Counted from the stretch's first letter, positions 9,742 to 20,127 are shown. The stretch is 56,914 bases of DNA from Acaryochloris sp. CRU_2_0 (GCA_012034865.1 JAAUOM010000013.1:1-56914), one strand, 5' to 3'. Program-made: numbers and translations. The notes: a model not told the origin generated them from the sequence alone.

Positions 9742-10374
9742 ATGGTTAATTGTGTTGTCAGGAATTGGCAGGGAGAAGAGGCAGGTCAAGCTGAGTTTGA
9801 TCTGAAAGTAGCCCGAGCCGAAAATGCTGCCCATATCGTCCACTTGGCTCTGCGCCGACAAATGAATAATGCCCGTCAAGGCACTGCTTCTAGTAAAACC
9901 CGCGCTGAAGTTAGAGGCGGTGGTCGCAAACCATGGCGGCAAAAGGGCACAGGTCGAGCTAGGGCGGGTTCGAGTCGTTCTCCCCTGTGGCGAGGTGGGG
10001 GGGTGATCTTTGGCCCCAAACCCCGAGACTATTCTACTAAGATGAATCGCAAAGAGCGGCGGCTGGCTTTGCGAACTGCCTTTGCCAGTCGAGCAGATAA
10101 CCTAATTGTGGTTGAGGATTTTGGGGATCAATTGCCGCGGCCTAAGACCAAAGAACTCATAGAAGCCATGACCCGTTGGGGAGTGGAAGCCGATGCCACC
10201 ACCTTGATGATTCTCGCCGATAAGCACGAGACTATTTATCTATCGGCGCGGAATGTGGAGCGTCTTAAGGTGATTTTGGCCGATCATCTGAATGTCTACG
10301 ATTTGCTGCTGGCCGATCGCATCGTGGCTACTCAATCGGCGATCGCAAAAATTCAGGAGGTTTACAGTGACTAA
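9742..10374 (+). CDS. rplD: 50S ribosomal protein L4
   Basis: A 210-residue L4 with the conserved loop [19 protein letters not shown] near residue 55 and [18 protein letters not shown] following. L4 lines the exit tunnel with its extended loop and in E. coli also represses its own operon; whether that holds here is not visible. It begins 42 bases after rplC, and its last eight bases overlap rplW. Confidence 0.97.
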   Translation: MVNCVVRNWQGEEAGQAEFDLKVARAENAAHIVHLALRRQMNNARQGTASSKTRAEVRGGGRKPWRQKGTGRARAGSSRSPLWRGGGVIFGPKPRDYSTKMNRKERRLALRTAFASRADNLIVVEDFGDQLPRPKTKELIEAMTRWGVEADATTLMILADKHETIYLSARNVERLKVILADHLNVYDLLLADRIVATQSAIAKIQEVYSD

Positions 10375-10669
10375 GGTAACACCCACCAGTTTGGCTGACT
10401 TAATTCGACGACCGATTGTGACGGAAAAAGCTACCCTCTTGCTAGAGAACAATCAGTACGTCTTTGAAGTAGACCCCAGAGCCAGCAAACCTCAGATTAA
10501 AGCGGCGATTGAACAACTGTTTGATGTCCACGTTACTGGGATTTCCACCCACAACTTACCCCGCAAAAAAAAGCGCATCGGTAAGTTTATAGGTCATAAA
10601 GCTCAATACAAGCGTGCCACGGTCACCCTTGCCCCTGATAGCACCATTAATCTCTTCCCTGAAGTCTAA
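10367..10669 (+). CDS. rplW: 50S ribosomal protein L23
   Basis: From GTG 10367 the protein is 100 residues ([22 protein letters not shown]...), a normal L23 length; this start overlaps the end of rplD by eight bases and is preceded by the strong site CAGGAGG. In-frame starts further upstream inside rplD would add a tail without family support. L23 sits at the tunnel exit and docks trigger factor and the signal recognition particle. Confidence 0.95.
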   Translation: MTKVTPTSLADLIRRPIVTEKATLLLENNQYVFEVDPRASKPQIKAAIEQLFDVHVTGISTHNLPRKKKRIGKFIGHKAQYKRATVTLAPDSTINLFPEV

Positions 10670-10707
10670 ATGCCATTCTCTGACGTTTTTATTAAAGTGA
10701 TATAGCA

Positions 10708-11571
10708 ATGGGAATCCGCTATTACAAACCCTATACCGCTGGCACTCGCCAAAAAACGAGTTCCGATTTTGCCGAAATTACCCGCGATCGGCCAGAGAAA
10801 AGACTACTTAAAGCCAAACATCGAGCTAAAGGTCGCAATAACAGAGGTGTAATCACCAGTCGACGACGCGGCGGTGGCCATAAGCGTCGCTATCGAATGG
10901 TTGACTTTTACCGCAATAAGTTAGGTATCCCCGGCACCATTGCCACTATTGAGTACGATCCCAATCGCAATGCTCGCATCGCCCTTGTCAATTATAAAGA
11001 TGGCGAAAAACGCTACATTCTCCATCCCCGCAATATCACTGTCGGCACAACCATTATTGCGGGGTCAGACGCCCCCATCGAAGTTGGCAATGCCTTACCC
11101 CTAGAGAAAATTCCCCTAGGAACAGACGTTCACAACGTTGAGCTGATCCCTGGCAAAGGCGGACAACTGGTACGCGCTGCCGGATCCATGGCTCAGGTTG
11201 TGGCTAAAGAAGGCAAAATGGTCACCCTGAAGTTGCCCTCTGGGGAAGTGCGGTTGTTCCAAAAGGAATGCTATGCCACCATTGGCCAAGTGGGCAATGT
11301 CGAAGCTAACAACATCAGCATTGGCAAAGCCGGACGGAACCGTTGGCAAGCCCGTCGCCCCAAAGTCCGTGGCTCAGTCATGAACCCCGTTGATCATCCC
11401 CACGGCGGCGGTGAGGGTCGGGCTCCTATTGGTCGTAGTGGCCCCGTCACTCCCTGGGGTAAACCAACTTTGGGCTATAAGACGCGCAAGCGCAACAAGG
11501 AAAGCAACAAGCTGATTGTGCGGCGACGGCGACGCTCTTCCAAACGCAGCCGGGGAGGACGCCAGTCTTAA
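10708..11571 (+). CDS. rplB: 50S ribosomal protein L2
   Basis: A full-length L2 of 287 residues beginning [16 protein letters not shown]. It carries the nearly invariant [18 protein letters not shown] segment near residue 225, whose His lies close to the peptidyl transferase centre, and a very basic C-terminal tail. It starts 38 bases after rplW and 52 bases before rpsS. Confidence 0.98.
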   Translation: MGIRYYKPYTAGTRQKTSSDFAEITRDRPEKRLLKAKHRAKGRNNRGVITSRRRGGGHKRRYRMVDFYRNKLGIPGTIATIEYDPNRNARIALVNYKDGEKRYILHPRNITVGTTIIAGSDAPIEVGNALPLEKIPLGTDVHNVELIPGKGGQLVRAAGSMAQVVAKEGKMVTLKLPSGEVRLFQKECYATIGQVGNVEANNISIGKAGRNRWQARRPKVRGSVMNPVDHPHGGGEGRAPIGRSGPVTPWGKPTLGYKTRKRNKESNKLIVRRRRRSSKRSRGGRQS

Positions 11572-11623
11572 CGCTCCCGTTTCAGTACCCTATGATATTA
11601 CTTGCTGTTTCATTCACTCAACC

Positions 11624-11902
11624 ATGGCGCGCTCTCTCAAAAAAGGTCCCTTTGTTGCTGACCACCTACTGACGAAGGTGGAAACTCTCAATGAAAAAGG
11701 GGACAAACAAGTCATCAAAACTTGGTCTCGTGCTTCTACCATCATTCCGCAAATGATTGGCCATACAATCGCTGTTCACAATGGCCGCCAGCATGTTCCG
11801 GTCTATGTCAGTGAACAGATGGTGGGTCATAAGCTGGGTGAGTTTGCCCCCACTCGCACCTTCAAAAGCCATGCAAAAGGCGATAAAAAAGCTCGCATGT
11901 AG
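11624..11902 (+). CDS. rpsS: 30S ribosomal protein S19
   Basis: From ATG 11624 the product is 92 residues ([16 protein letters not shown]...), the standard S19 size, ending [14 protein letters not shown] longer in-frame reading from within rplB is not credible. S19 sits in the 30S head and contacts S13. It is nine bases from rplV. Confidence 0.97.
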   Translation: MARSLKKGPFVADHLLTKVETLNEKGDKQVIKTWSRASTIIPQMIGHTIAVHNGRQHVPVYVSEQMVGHKLGEFAPTRTFKSHAKGDKKARM

Positions 11903-11911
11903 GATAACCCT

Positions 11912-12274
11912 ATGACTACGCAACTCAAAGATATTAACGGTGCCTACGCCCAAGCCAAATATATTCGCATGTCCCCTCGGAAAGTGCGCCGTGTCCTCGA
12001 TCAAATTCGAGGACAGACCTATCGCGAAGCCTTAATTCTGCTGGAATTCATGCCCTATCGAGCCTGTGATCCGGTTTTAAAAGTGCTGCGATCGGCGGTT
12101 GCCAATGCCGAAAACAACCAGGGCTTAGAGCCTGTAGATCTAGTTGTCAGCCATGCCTATGCCGATCAGGGTCCTCGGTTAAAGCGCTTTAGACCGCGAG
12201 CCCAGGGGCGAGCTTACCAAATTCACAAGCCCACCTGCCATATCACAATCGCGGTGAGCGCCAATGGGAACTAG
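11912..12274 (+). CDS. rplV: 50S ribosomal protein L22
   Basis: A 120-residue L22 with [19 protein letters not shown] near the start and the tunnel-lining hairpin [22 protein letters not shown] near the C-terminus. The hairpin lines the exit tunnel near the macrolide site. Confidence 0.97.
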   Translation: MTTQLKDINGAYAQAKYIRMSPRKVRRVLDQIRGQTYREALILLEFMPYRACDPVLKVLRSAVANAENNQGLEPVDLVVSHAYADQGPRLKRFRPRAQGRAYQIHKPTCHITIAVSANGN

Positions 12275-12331
12275 CCTCCACCTTTAAAGTTTACTGAGCC
12301 ATTGACTGAGCTATCGATAGAGGACATTTTT

Positions 12332-13054
12332 GTGGGACAAAAGATTCATCCAACTGGTTTTCGCCTTGGGATCACACAAGATCACTGGTCACGTTGGTTT
12401 GCGGATACCAACCGTTATCCAGCGTTACTGCAAGAAGACTTTAAAGTCCGCGCCTACGTGAATGCAAATCTCAATAATGCCGGAATTGCTGGTATCCGCA
12501 TTGAACGCAAAGCCGATCAAATTGACTTGGAAGTTCGGACAGCCCGTCCTGGGGTTGTTGTTGGTCGAGGGGGTAGCGGTATTGAATCCCTGCGAGTGGG
12601 TCTGCAAAAGGAATTAGGGAGTGAGCATCCCATTCGCATTAATGTGATTGAAGTGGCTCGCGTGGATGCTGAAGCAGCTCTAATTGCCGAATATGTTGCT
12701 CAGCAACTGGTGCGTCGAGTCTCCTTCCGTCGGGTGGTGCGACAAGCCATTCAACGGGCGCAACGGGCTGGTATAGAAGGCATTAAGATTCAAGTGGGAG
12801 GCCGCCTGAATGGGGCTGAGATCGCTCGTAGTGAGTGGACTCGTGAGGGTCGTGTACCTTTGCATACCCTGCGAGCCAATATTGACTATGCTTACCGCAC
12901 GGCTAATACGACCTATGGCATTCTAGGCATTAAAGTTTGGGTGTTCAAAGGCGAAATCTTACCCGGAGCCGAAGAGCAACCCGCCAGTCGAGAACCCCAA
13001 GCCCGCAGGCGTCAGCAGCGCCGCCGCCAACAGTTTGAAGATCGCTCTGAATAG
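12332..13054 (+). CDS. rpsC: 30S ribosomal protein S3
   Basis: The start chosen is GTG 12332 ([18 protein letters not shown]), which gives 240 residues; a TTG ten codons upstream would add residues foreign to the family. A KH domain is visible ([14 protein letters not shown]), followed by the S3 C-terminal domain and a basic Gln/Arg-rich tail ([16 protein letters not shown]). S3 is part of the mRNA-entry helicase region of the 30S subunit. Confidence 0.96.
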   Translation: MGQKIHPTGFRLGITQDHWSRWFADTNRYPALLQEDFKVRAYVNANLNNAGIAGIRIERKADQIDLEVRTARPGVVVGRGGSGIESLRVGLQKELGSEHPIRINVIEVARVDAEAALIAEYVAQQLVRRVSFRRVVRQAIQRAQRAGIEGIKIQVGGRLNGAEIARSEWTREGRVPLHTLRANIDYAYRTANTTYGILGIKVWVFKGEILPGAEEQPASREPQARRRQQRRRQQFEDRSE

Positions 13055-13139
13055 CTTATCCCGCTCTATTGAACACCTGCTCACAAATCCATTCAACTTG
13101 TGTTACCACCATCCTAATCCTTACCCTTGAACAGTGATT

Positions 13140-13559
13140 ATGTTAAGTCCCAGAAAAACAAAATTTCGCAAGCAGCAGCGGGGCCGGATGCGCGGTAAAG
13201 CCACCCGTGGCAATACCCTCAGTTTCGGGGATTATGGGCTGCAGGCTCTTGAGCCTTCCTGGATCACCTCTCGTCAAATTGAAGCGGGTCGGCGGGCGAT
13301 GACCCGGTATGTTCGTCGGGGTGGCAAAATTTGGATTCGCATCTTTCCTGATAAACCTGTAACCATGAGAGCTGCGGAAACGCGGATGGGTTCTGGTAAA
13401 GGTGCGCCTGAATACTGGGTAGCGGTGGTTAAGCCGGGCAGAATCATGTATGAAATGAATGGTGTCTCTGAAGCCATTGCTAGAGAGGCCATGCGTCTCG
13501 CTGCTTTTAAGATGCCGATCAAAACCAAATTTGTCTTGCGTTCCCAGGAGGACTCCTAA
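13140..13559 (+). CDS. rplP: 50S ribosomal protein L16
   Basis: From ATG 13140 the product is 139 residues, beginning [17 protein letters not shown], exactly as expected for bacterial and plastid L16. [22 protein letters not shown] near residue 80 is diagnostic. A GTG two codons upstream is less likely. The next gene, rpmC, starts three bases after the stop. Confidence 0.97.
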   Translation: MLSPRKTKFRKQQRGRMRGKATRGNTLSFGDYGLQALEPSWITSRQIEAGRRAMTRYVRRGGKIWIRIFPDKPVTMRAAETRMGSGKGAPEYWVAVVKPGRIMYEMNGVSEAIAREAMRLAAFKMPIKTKFVLRSQEDS

Positions 13560-13562
13560 GTC

Positions 13563-13757
13563 ATGGCAATGTCAAAAATGGCAGATCTCCGAAAGCTCTC
13601 TGTTGAAGAAATGGAAGCGCAAATTCAAACCTTAAAACGGGAATTGTTTGAGCTACGCTTTCAAAAAGCGACGCGTGAAAGCATTCAAACCCATCAATTT
13701 AAGCATATTCGGCATCAAATTGCCCAACTCATGACGTTGCAACAAGAACGTCGTTGA
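13563..13757 (+). CDS. rpmC: 50S ribosomal protein L29
   Basis: A 64-residue helical protein with MADLRKLSVEEMEAQIQTLK and ELFELRFQKATRES, diagnostic of L29. It docks near L23 at the tunnel exit. Two nearby Met codons (13563 and 13569) are possible starts. It is closely coupled to rplP. Confidence 0.95.
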   Translation: MAMSKMADLRKLSVEEMEAQIQTLKRELFELRFQKATRESIQTHQFKHIRHQIAQLMTLQQERR

Positions 13758-13810
13758 GACCCAGAAAAATAGTGATGACTAGGTAGTGGATTGGACGATT
13801 GGAGTAACAA

Positions 13811-14062
13811 ATGGCGCTTAAAGAAAGAGTTGGAATTGTCGTCAGCGACAAAATGGACAAAACCGTGGTGGTGGCTGTGGCCAATCGGGTTCCCCATGGT
13901 AAGTATGGGAAAATTATCGGCCAAACCCGGCGATATAAAGCTCACGACGAAGAGAATACCTGTCATGTTGGCGATCGCGTTCGTATCCAGGAATCTCGTC
14001 CCCTCAGCCGGACGAAACGCTGGCGGGTAAAAGATATTTTGTTGGCGGCTAACCGACCTTAG
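13811..14062 (+). CDS. rpsQ: 30S ribosomal protein S17
   Basis: An 83-residue OB-fold protein: [38 protein letters not shown], and [17 protein letters not shown], the standard S17 sequence. It binds 16S rRNA early in 30S assembly. It follows rpmC by 53 bases and precedes rplN by 11. Confidence 0.97.
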   Translation: MALKERVGIVVSDKMDKTVVVAVANRVPHGKYGKIIGQTRRYKAHDEENTCHVGDRVRIQESRPLSRTKRWRVKDILLAANRP

Positions 14063-14073
14063 GACGCACCATT

Positions 14074-14442
14074 ATGATTCAACAAGAAACGACACTTAAT
14101 GTTGCTGACAACAGTGGGGCCAAACGCCTGTTGTGCATTCGGGTTGTGGGTGGAGGGAACCGCCGCTATGGTGGGGTTGGCGATGTGATTATTGCCACAG
14201 TTAAAGATGCCACCCCCAATATGCCCGTCAAAAAATCTGATGTGGTTCGAGCCGTCATTGTCCGCACCCGCAAGTCAATTAGTCGAGAAAGTGGCATGAC
14301 TATCCGTTTTGACGACAATGCGGCTGTGTTGATTAACCCAGATGGCAATCCCCGTGGTACCCGTGTTTTTGGTCCTGTGGCTCGGGAACTGCGGGACAAA
14401 AATTTCACTAAAATTGTTTCTCTCGCGCCAGAGGTACTCTAA
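14074..14442 (+). CDS. rplN: 50S ribosomal protein L14
   Basis: A 122-residue L14 with [35 protein letters not shown] and [18 protein letters not shown], all canonical. Its stop codon TAA is immediately followed by the ATG of rplX, which suggests translational coupling. Confidence 0.98.
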   Translation: MIQQETTLNVADNSGAKRLLCIRVVGGGNRRYGGVGDVIIATVKDATPNMPVKKSDVVRAVIVRTRKSISRESGMTIRFDDNAAVLINPDGNPRGTRVFGPVARELRDKNFTKIVSLAPEVL

Positions 14443-14789
14443 ATGGCTCAGCAAAAGTCAAGCCCTAATCGCTGTAGTATGCATGTCAAGAAAGGGGACA
14501 CGGTTCAAGTGATTGCGGGTCGGGACAAAGCCAAGGTGGGCGAGGTTCTAGAAGTCCTCCCCAAAAAAGCCAGGTGGTCGTGGCGGGGGTCAATGTGAAG
14601 ACCAAACATGTTAAGCCTCGCTCAGAGAACGAATCGGGTCAAATCATGACACGGGAGTTTCCCATTCACAGCTCCAATGTCATGTTGTACTCCAACAAGG
14701 AAAACGTGGCTAGCCGGATTTGCTATACCTTTGATGATGCTGGCCGCAAAGTGAGAATGCTGAAAAAGACGGGTGAAATTATTGATTAG
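14443..14789 (+). CDS. rplX: 50S ribosomal protein L24, with a one-base frameshift at 14563-14568
   Basis: The gene starts at ATG 14443, touching the rplN stop. The first frame gives a KOW-type L24 start ([21 protein letters not shown], split here by the residue limit, to EVLEVLPKK) and then runs into a stop. The next frame continues [22 protein letters not shown], then [13 protein letters not shown] to GEIID. Adding one A to the A6 run at 14563-14568 gives [11 protein letters not shown] and a normal protein of 115 residues. L24 initiates 50S assembly and is expected in every cyanobacterium, so a consensus error is the likeliest explanation. Confidence 0.9.
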
Positions 14790-14861
14790 AGAGCATTTCT
14801 TTCCTTTAACCCAGCGTACCCTTCTCTGACCCAGCCCAGAGATTTACAGGAAACCATCGCA

Positions 14862-15407
14862 ATGACAGTTCGACTCAAAACCCTATATCAAGACACTGCG
14901 GTGCCTAAATTGCAGGAGCAGTTCAAATATCAAAATATTCATCAAATCCCCAAAATCACCAAAATTTCGGTCAATCGGGGCTTGGGAGAAGCTTCACAAA
15001 ATGCGAAGGCATTGGAGCGATCCCTCACAGAATTAGCGGTGATTACGGGTCAACAACCCGTCGTGACTCGTGCCAAAAAAGCGATCGCAGGCTTCAAGAT
15101 TCGGCAAGGTATGCCAGTAGGTGTGATGGTCACCCTGCGAGGAGAACGAATGTATGCCTTTCTGGATCGATTAATTAACCTCGCCCTACCGAGAATTCGG
15201 GACTTTCGGGGCGTGAGTCCCAAGAGTTTCGATGGTCGAGGCAATTTCACCTTGGGCTTAAGAGAGCAGTTGATCTTTCCTGAAGTCGATTACGACAGTA
15301 TCGATCAAATCCGAGGCATGGATATTTCCATTATCACAACTGCCAAAACAGATACAGAAGGTCGGGCCCTATTAAAAGTTTTGGGGATGCCCTTCCGTGA
15401 AAATTAA
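14862..15407 (+). CDS. rplE: 50S ribosomal protein L5
   Basis: A 181-residue L5 with [38 protein letters not shown] and [20 protein letters not shown]5 binds 5S rRNA in the central protuberance and contacts P-site tRNA. The reading frame is intact, and the gene starts 72 bases after rplX. Confidence 0.97.
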   Translation: MTVRLKTLYQDTAVPKLQEQFKYQNIHQIPKITKISVNRGLGEASQNAKALERSLTELAVITGQQPVVTRAKKAIAGFKIRQGMPVGVMVTLRGERMYAFLDRLINLALPRIRDFRGVSPKSFDGRGNFTLGLREQLIFPEVDYDSIDQIRGMDISIITTAKTDTEGRALLKVLGMPFREN

Positions 15408-15442
15408 GTTGTTGCGCAGGGGGCGGTTCATAAGGAGAAATT

Positions 15443-15843
15443 ATGGCAGCTAATGACACGATTGGTGATATGCTTACGCGAATTCGCAATGCGAACCTCG
15501 CTCGGCATCAAACAACAAATGTGCCCTCCACCAAGATGACGCGTAGTATTGCTACGGTTCTCAAGGAGGAAGGCTTATTACCCACTTTGAAGAAGTGGGT
15601 GAGGGAATCGAACGACGCCTAGTCATTACGCTGAAATATCGGGGTAAACGTCGTCAGCCAATTATTAACACCTTGAAACGGATCAGCAAACCCGGATTGC
15701 GAGTGTACTCCAATCGCCGTGAATTGCCCAGGGTTCTCGGTGGAATTGGGATTGCTATTATTTCTACCTCTAGCGGCATTATGACCGACCGCGATGCCCG
15801 ACAAACTGGGGTAGGCGGAGAAGTACTCTGTTATGTCTGGTAA
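15443..15843 (+). CDS. rpsH: 30S ribosomal protein S8, with a one-base frameshift near 15575
   Basis: The gene starts at ATG 15443 with [20 protein letters not shown]. The frame breaks after VLKEEG. The downstream frame from about 15577 reads [20 protein letters not shown], then [20 protein letters not shown] and GGEVLCYVW. One additional T in the TT at 15575-15576 turns [10 protein letters not shown] into EEGFITHFEEV and yields 133 residues, the standard S8 length. S8 nucleates the central domain of the 30S subunit. The lesion resembles those in rplX, adk and pyrD. Confidence 0.9.
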
Positions 15844-15882
15844 CCCCAGCCCCTATGTAAAGTATTGATATGGAGTTAGGCT

Positions 15883-16422
15883 ATGTCTCGCATCGGTAAG
15901 CGACCCATTGAAATCCCAGACAAAGTCAGTGTCACCATTCAGGGTCAAGTAGTGAGCGTCAAAGGTCCACAAGGTGAATTATCCAGAGAACTCACCTCAG
16001 AAGTGGAAATTGAGCATCAGGATAATCTCTTAGTGGTCACTCGCCGCAATGACTCTCGGGTTGCCCGCCAGCACCACGGTTTATCCCGTACCCTGGTGGC
16101 CAATATGGTCGAAGGGGTTTCCCAAGGGTTTGCGAAAAAATTGCAAATCCAAGGGGTGGGATATCGAGCCCAAGTGCAAGGACGCAATTTGATCTTAAAC
16201 GTGGGCTATAGCAATCCCGTTACCATTGAGCCTCCAGAGGGAGTGCAAGTGACGGTTGAAAACAACACCAATGTCATTGTCAGTGGCATTAATAAAGAAG
16301 TGGTTGGCAATATCGCCGCCCAAATTCGGGCAGTGCGTCCACCAGAGCCGTACAAAGGTAAAGGCATTCGCTATGCCGATGAGTATGTCCGTCGCAAGGT
16401 CGGTAAGGCAGGTAAGAAATAA
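15883..16422 (+). CDS. rplF: 50S ribosomal protein L6
   Basis: A 179-residue L6 with [36 protein letters not shown] near residue 84 and the C-terminal motif [21 protein letters not shown]6 lies near the sarcin-ricin loop and factor-binding site. The stop overlaps the rplR start by one base (TAATG). Confidence 0.98.
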   Translation: MSRIGKRPIEIPDKVSVTIQGQVVSVKGPQGELSRELTSEVEIEHQDNLLVVTRRNDSRVARQHHGLSRTLVANMVEGVSQGFAKKLQIQGVGYRAQVQGRNLILNVGYSNPVTIEPPEGVQVTVENNTNVIVSGINKEVVGNIAAQIRAVRPPEPYKGKGIRYADEYVRRKVGKAGKK

Positions 16423-16784
16423 TGAGAACCACACGCAAAGAAGCCACCCGTAATCGTCATCAGCGGGTTCGTCGCAAGGTGATAGGTACTGCCGAGCGCC
16501 CTCGCTTAGCGGTGTTTCGCTCGAATCAGCATATTTACGCGCAAATCATTGATGATGGCCAACATCAAACCCTAGCGTCTGCCTCAACCGTTGAACCTGA
16601 ATTCAAGTCTAACGGTGGATCGGGAGCCACTTGTGCGGCCTCGATCGCCGTGGGCAGGCTGGTTGCCGAACGGGCTATTAAGAAAGGCATCCGTGCGGTT
16701 GTGTTTGACCGGGGTGGCAATTTGTTTCATGGCCGTGTCAAAGCCCTAGCTGATGCTGCCCGTGAAGCTGGCTTAGATTTTTAA
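16422..16784 (+). CDS. rplR: 50S ribosomal protein L18
   Basis: A 120-residue 5S-rRNA binding protein: [20 protein letters not shown], the Thr/Ala-rich middle, and [28 protein letters not shown] at the C-terminus in standard L18 form. It is coupled to rplF by a one-base overlap, and rpsE follows after 15 bases. Confidence 0.97.
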   Translation: MRTTRKEATRNRHQRVRRKVIGTAERPRLAVFRSNQHIYAQIIDDGQHQTLASASTVEPEFKSNGGSGATCAASIAVGRLVAERAIKKGIRAVVFDRGGNLFHGRVKALADAAREAGLDF

Positions 16785-16799
16785 GTAGGATACTATCTC

Positions 16800-17333
16800 A
16801 TGGCACAAGAAAATCGTCGCAAAAATAATCGCAATCGAGAAAAAGAATCGAACTGGCAGGAGCGCGTTGTTCAAATTCGACGGGTTTCTAAAGTTGTTAA
16901 AGGTGGTAAAAAGCTGAGTTTTAGAGCCATTGTTGTAGTTGGCAATGAACGAGGCCAAGTCGGTGTGGGCGTCGGTAAGGCCAGTGATGTCATTGGCGCA
17001 GTGCGCAAAGGCGTTGCCGATGGCAAGAAGCAACTGGTAGATGTGCCTTTGACCCGCTCCAACTCGATCCCCCATCCGACAGTTGGTCGTGGTGGAGCTG
17101 CCAAAGTGATGATGCGCCCTGCTGCGCCTGGGACAGGTGTGATTGCTGGGGGAGCCGTGCGGACGGTTTTGGAATTAGCTGGGGTTCGCAATGTCTTAGC
17201 GAAACAACTCGGATCGGATAACCCGTTAAATAATGCCCGCGCCACCCTAGACGCCTTGGAGTCTCTGCGCACCTTCTCTGAAGTTGCTGAAGAGAGAGGA
17301 ATTGCGGTTGAGAAGCTCTATGCGGCAACCTAA
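16800..17333 (+). CDS. rpsE: 30S ribosomal protein S5
   Basis: A 177-residue S5: a basic N-terminal extension rich in Asn/Arg, then [19 protein letters not shown] (double-stranded RNA-binding domain), [17 protein letters not shown], and the C-terminal [21 protein letters not shown]5 helps form the mRNA entry channel and influences decoding fidelity. rpmD, which follows rpsE in many bacteria, is absent, as in cyanobacteria generally. Confidence 0.97.
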   Translation: MAQENRRKNNRNREKESNWQERVVQIRRVSKVVKGGKKLSFRAIVVVGNERGQVGVGVGKASDVIGAVRKGVADGKKQLVDVPLTRSNSIPHPTVGRGGAAKVMMRPAAPGTGVIAGGAVRTVLELAGVRNVLAKQLGSDNPLNNARATLDALESLRTFSEVAEERGIAVEKLYAAT

Positions 17334-17386
17334 TCCCTTTTTGCTGTCCTTTTGTCCCTTGTAGACGCTAACCCTGAGAGAAAACC

Positions 17387-17836
17387 ATGAGATTAAACGA
17401 CGCCAAGCCTAAACTCGGATCTCAGCATCGTCGCCGCCGAGTCGGACGGGGAATTGCCGCTGGTCAAGGTGCCAGTTGCGGATTTGGGATGCGCGGCCAA
17501 AAATCTCGTTCAGGCCGCCCGACTCGACCCGGCTTTGAGGGGGGTCAAAATCCCCTCTATCGGCGAGTTCCAAAACTCAAGCATTTTACCCTGATTAATC
17601 AGAAACAATACACTACGATTAATGTAGGACAACTGAATGGTTTGAAGGCAAAATCAGAGGTTACTTTGGCTTCTTTAATGGCTGCCGGGATCATTACTAC
17701 CAATGATGGATCCTTGAAGATTTTAGGGCAGGGGGAACTCATGGTTGCTTTGCAGGTTCAAGCCGCTGCGGCAACGCAATCTGCCATTGCTAAAATTGAA
17801 GGGGCAGGTGGCAGCTTTCAATCCATCGAGTCCTAA
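17387..17836 (+). CDS. rplO: 50S ribosomal protein L15
   Basis: A 149-residue L15 starting [20 protein letters not shown] with the Gly-rich [19 protein letters not shown] and [20 protein letters not shown] region that threads into the 50S subunit. It precedes secY by 44 bases. Confidence 0.97.
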   Translation: MRLNDAKPKLGSQHRRRRVGRGIAAGQGASCGFGMRGQKSRSGRPTRPGFEGGQNPLYRRVPKLKHFTLINQKQYTTINVGQLNGLKAKSEVTLASLMAAGIITTNDGSLKILGQGELMVALQVQAAAATQSAIAKIEGAGGSFQSIES

Positions 17837-17880
17837 ATTTTTCCCGTTTTTCATTGGCTTTTACAAGAGGTATTCCTGAC

Positions 17881-19188
17881 ATGGTTGTCAGCAGAGGCAA
17901 AACGCCGACCGCCCAAGAAACGTTTATGCAAATGGCTCAAGCAGCAGGTCTGCGAGGGCGAATTTTTGTAACGATTGGTTTGCTGATCTTGGTGCGGTTG
18001 GGAATTTTCCTGCCTGTACCTGGTATTGATCGAAAAGCCTTTCAGACGGCTTTTGCTGGGAATCCAGTGTTTAGTTTCCTGGATTATTTTTCTGGGGGTG
18101 GTTTCTCGGCGTTGGGGATCTTTGCCTTGGGTATTATCCCTTTTATTAACGCTTCCATTATTCTGCAATTGCTCACGGCTGCGCTGCCTTCTTTAGAAAG
18201 ACTCCAAAAGGATGAAGGGGAAGCAGGTCGTCGTAAAATCTCCCAAATTACCCGTTACGTAGCCTTGGGATGGGCCATTATCCAAAGTACAGGCCTTGCC
18301 GTTTTGATCAATAATGCTCAGGGGGTGGTCTATAAACCAGGCTTGCCGTTTATTGCCCAGATGATTGTGGCTCTGACAGCAGGGTCAATGTTTGTGATGT
18401 GGGTGGGTGAGTTAATCACGGAAAGAGGGGTCGGCAATGGCGCTTCTTTGTTGATTTTTCTGAGTATTGTCTCTGGGTTGCCGACGTCTATCAGCAGCAC
18501 CCTTGATTTGGCTCAGAAGGGGAAAGTCAGTGGCATCATTACGCTGATGGCAGTGTTTTTGGCCATGATTGTCTGTATTGTCTTTGTTCAGGAAGGAACC
18601 CGCAGAATTCCTATTGTTTATGCTCGTCGACAAGTGGGTCGCAGACTTTACCAAGAGCAAAAAAGCTATTTGCCTTTACGTCTGAATTCGGGGGGTGTGA
18701 TGCCCATTATTTTTGCCTCGGCGATGTTGATTATTCCTGCTACCGTTGCGGGATGGATCAAGAATCCTAAGGTAATTGAATATGCGGGTTACCTCAGCCC
18801 CAACAGTCCTTTGCCCTGGGTTTATGTGATCTTTTACCTATCGATGATTATTTTCTTTAGCTATTTTTATTCTTCCTTGGTGGTGAACCCCATCGATATG
18901 TCTCAAAATTTGAAAAAGATGGGTGCCAGTATTCCAGGGATTCGTCCAGGGCGGGCAACGACGGAATATGTAGAGCGAGTTTTGAATCGATTGACGCTGC
19001 TGGGTGCGGTCTTTTTAGGGGCCGTGGCTTTGATACCGACTGCCGTCGAGCAGGCAGTCAATGTCAGAACCTTTGCAGGTTTGGGGGCAACCTCCCTATT
19101 GATTCTAGTGGGTGTGGCCATTGATACCGCTAAGCAAATCCAAACCTATGTGATTTCCCAGCGCTATGAAGGCATGGTGAAACAATAG
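17881..19188 (+). CDS. secY: Protein translocase subunit SecY
   Basis: SecY forms the protein-conducting channel of the plasma and thylakoid membranes. From ATG 17881 it has 435 residues and ten hydrophobic helices. Visible hallmarks include FLPVPGIDRKAF in the plug region, FSGGGFSALGIFALGIIPFINASII, ASLLIFLSIVSGLP and the C-terminal RPGRATTEYVERVLNRLTLL. An in-frame codon nine positions upstream gives a tail with no support. The stop codon shares one base with the GTG start of adk. Confidence 0.97.
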   Translation: MVVSRGKTPTAQETFMQMAQAAGLRGRIFVTIGLLILVRLGIFLPVPGIDRKAFQTAFAGNPVFSFLDYFSGGGFSALGIFALGIIPFINASIILQLLTAALPSLERLQKDEGEAGRRKISQITRYVALGWAIIQSTGLAVLINNAQGVVYKPGLPFIAQMIVALTAGSMFVMWVGELITERGVGNGASLLIFLSIVSGLPTSISSTLDLAQKGKVSGIITLMAVFLAMIVCIVFVQEGTRRIPIVYARRQVGRRLYQEQKSYLPLRLNSGGVMPIIFASAMLIIPATVAGWIKNPKVIEYAGYLSPNSPLPWVYVIFYLSMIIFFSYFYSSLVVNPIDMSQNLKKMGASIPGIRPGRATTEYVERVLNRLTLLGAVFLGAVALIPTAVEQAVNVRTFAGLGATSLLILVGVAIDTAKQIQTYVISQRYEGMVKQ

Positions 19189-19747
19189 TGACACGGCTAA
19201 TCCTGTTTGGGCCACCGGGGGCGGGCAAGGGAACGCAAGCAGTTTGCCTTGTTCAAAGTTTTCATATTCCCCATATCTCGACGGGTGATTTATTTCGAGC
19301 TGCTATTTCTGGGCAAACACCCTTAGGTTTAAAGGTGAAATCCTATCTCGATCAAGGACAGCTTGTGCCTGATCAGGTGGTCATTGACATGGTGCAAGAG
19401 CGGCTGACCCAAGCCGATACGGATGCAGGTTGGTTGTTAGATGGATTTCCCCGCACAATTCCGCAAGCCCAAGCCTTGGATAAACTGCTCCAGGAGATGC
19501 ATCAAACTTGCGATCGCGTCATCAACCTGCAAGTCCCTGAATCCGTCCTCATTACCCGAATGCTCAGCCGGGGTCGTCAAGATGATACCGCAGCGGTGAT
19601 CCAAGATCGCCTCCAGGTCTATCATCGGCAAACTGCTCCGATTTTGGAGTTCTATCGCGATCGCACTGTCTGGTGGATATTGATGGGGACACCACTGTTG
19701 AGGCGGTTACCCAGCGCCTCAACGCGGCATTAGCTGATCTGTCCTGA
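19188..19747 (+). CDS. adk: Adenylate kinase, with a one-base frameshift near 19664
   Basis: Adenylate kinase converts ATP plus AMP to two ADP. The start is GTG 19188, overlapping the secY stop. The P-loop LFGPPGAGKGTQA is at the N-terminus, followed by HISTGDLFRAAI (AMP site) and LLDGFPRTIPQAQALD. It is the short-lid form. The visible frame ends in a wrong tail at 19733. One added G after GATCGC at 19664 gives RDRDCLVDIDGDTTVEAVTQ and a stop at 19745-19747, for 186 residues. The enzyme is essential, so this is probably a consensus error. Confidence 0.9.
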
Positions 19748-19835
19748 TTCCATGTACCCTTGGTGTAGGAATGTGTTTTGGACAATAGGTTTTGACGAGA
19801 GTACTGGCAACTGACCCTTAAGGAGGATCAACTGT

Positions 19836-20060
19836 TTGGCTAAGCAAGATGCGATTGAAATGGAAGGGACGGTGACTGAATCGTTGCCGAATGCGATGTT
19901 TCGCGTAGATTTGGACAATGGATTTAATGTCTTGGCTCACATTTCTGGTAAAATCCGCCGCAACTATATCAAAATATTGCCTGGCGATCGCGTCAAAGTA
20001 GAGCTGACCCCCTACGATTTAACCAAGGGCCGGATTACCTACCGCTTGCGGAAAAAATAG
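19836..20060 (+). CDS. infA: Translation initiation factor IF-1
   Basis: A 74-residue S1/OB-fold protein starting at TTG 19836, reading [20 protein letters not shown], then [20 protein letters not shown] and a TYRLRKK end. The start is supported by the strong ribosome-binding site AGGAGG at 19821-19826. IF-1 occupies the 30S A site during initiation. In most cyanobacteria rpmJ-rpsM-rpsK-rpoA follow; here the cluster ends. Confidence 0.97.
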   Translation: MAKQDAIEMEGTVTESLPNAMFRVDLDNGFNVLAHISGKIRRNYIKILPGDRVKVELTPYDLTKGRITYRLRKK

Positions 20061-20068
20061 CTATTTTT
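20053..20068. terminator. A/T-rich perfect palindrome over the infA stop codon
   Basis: AAAAATAGCTATTTTT is a perfect 16-base palindrome overlapping the infA stop (TAG). As RNA it could form a short A-U stem followed by C and pyrimidines. It is a weak candidate for the 3' end of the ribosomal transcript; the stem has only two G-C pairs. Confidence 0.3.
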
Positions 20069-20127
20069 CTCCTCCTTGGCAATGCTGAGAGAACCAAAAG
20101 GGGCGTCGTATCCTCGGAGGTGTTTGC

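Noticed and set aside
16871-17272. A 133-codon minus-strand open frame inside rpsE
   Set aside because: It is a compositional shadow of rpsE; no ribosome-binding site and a low-complexity product.
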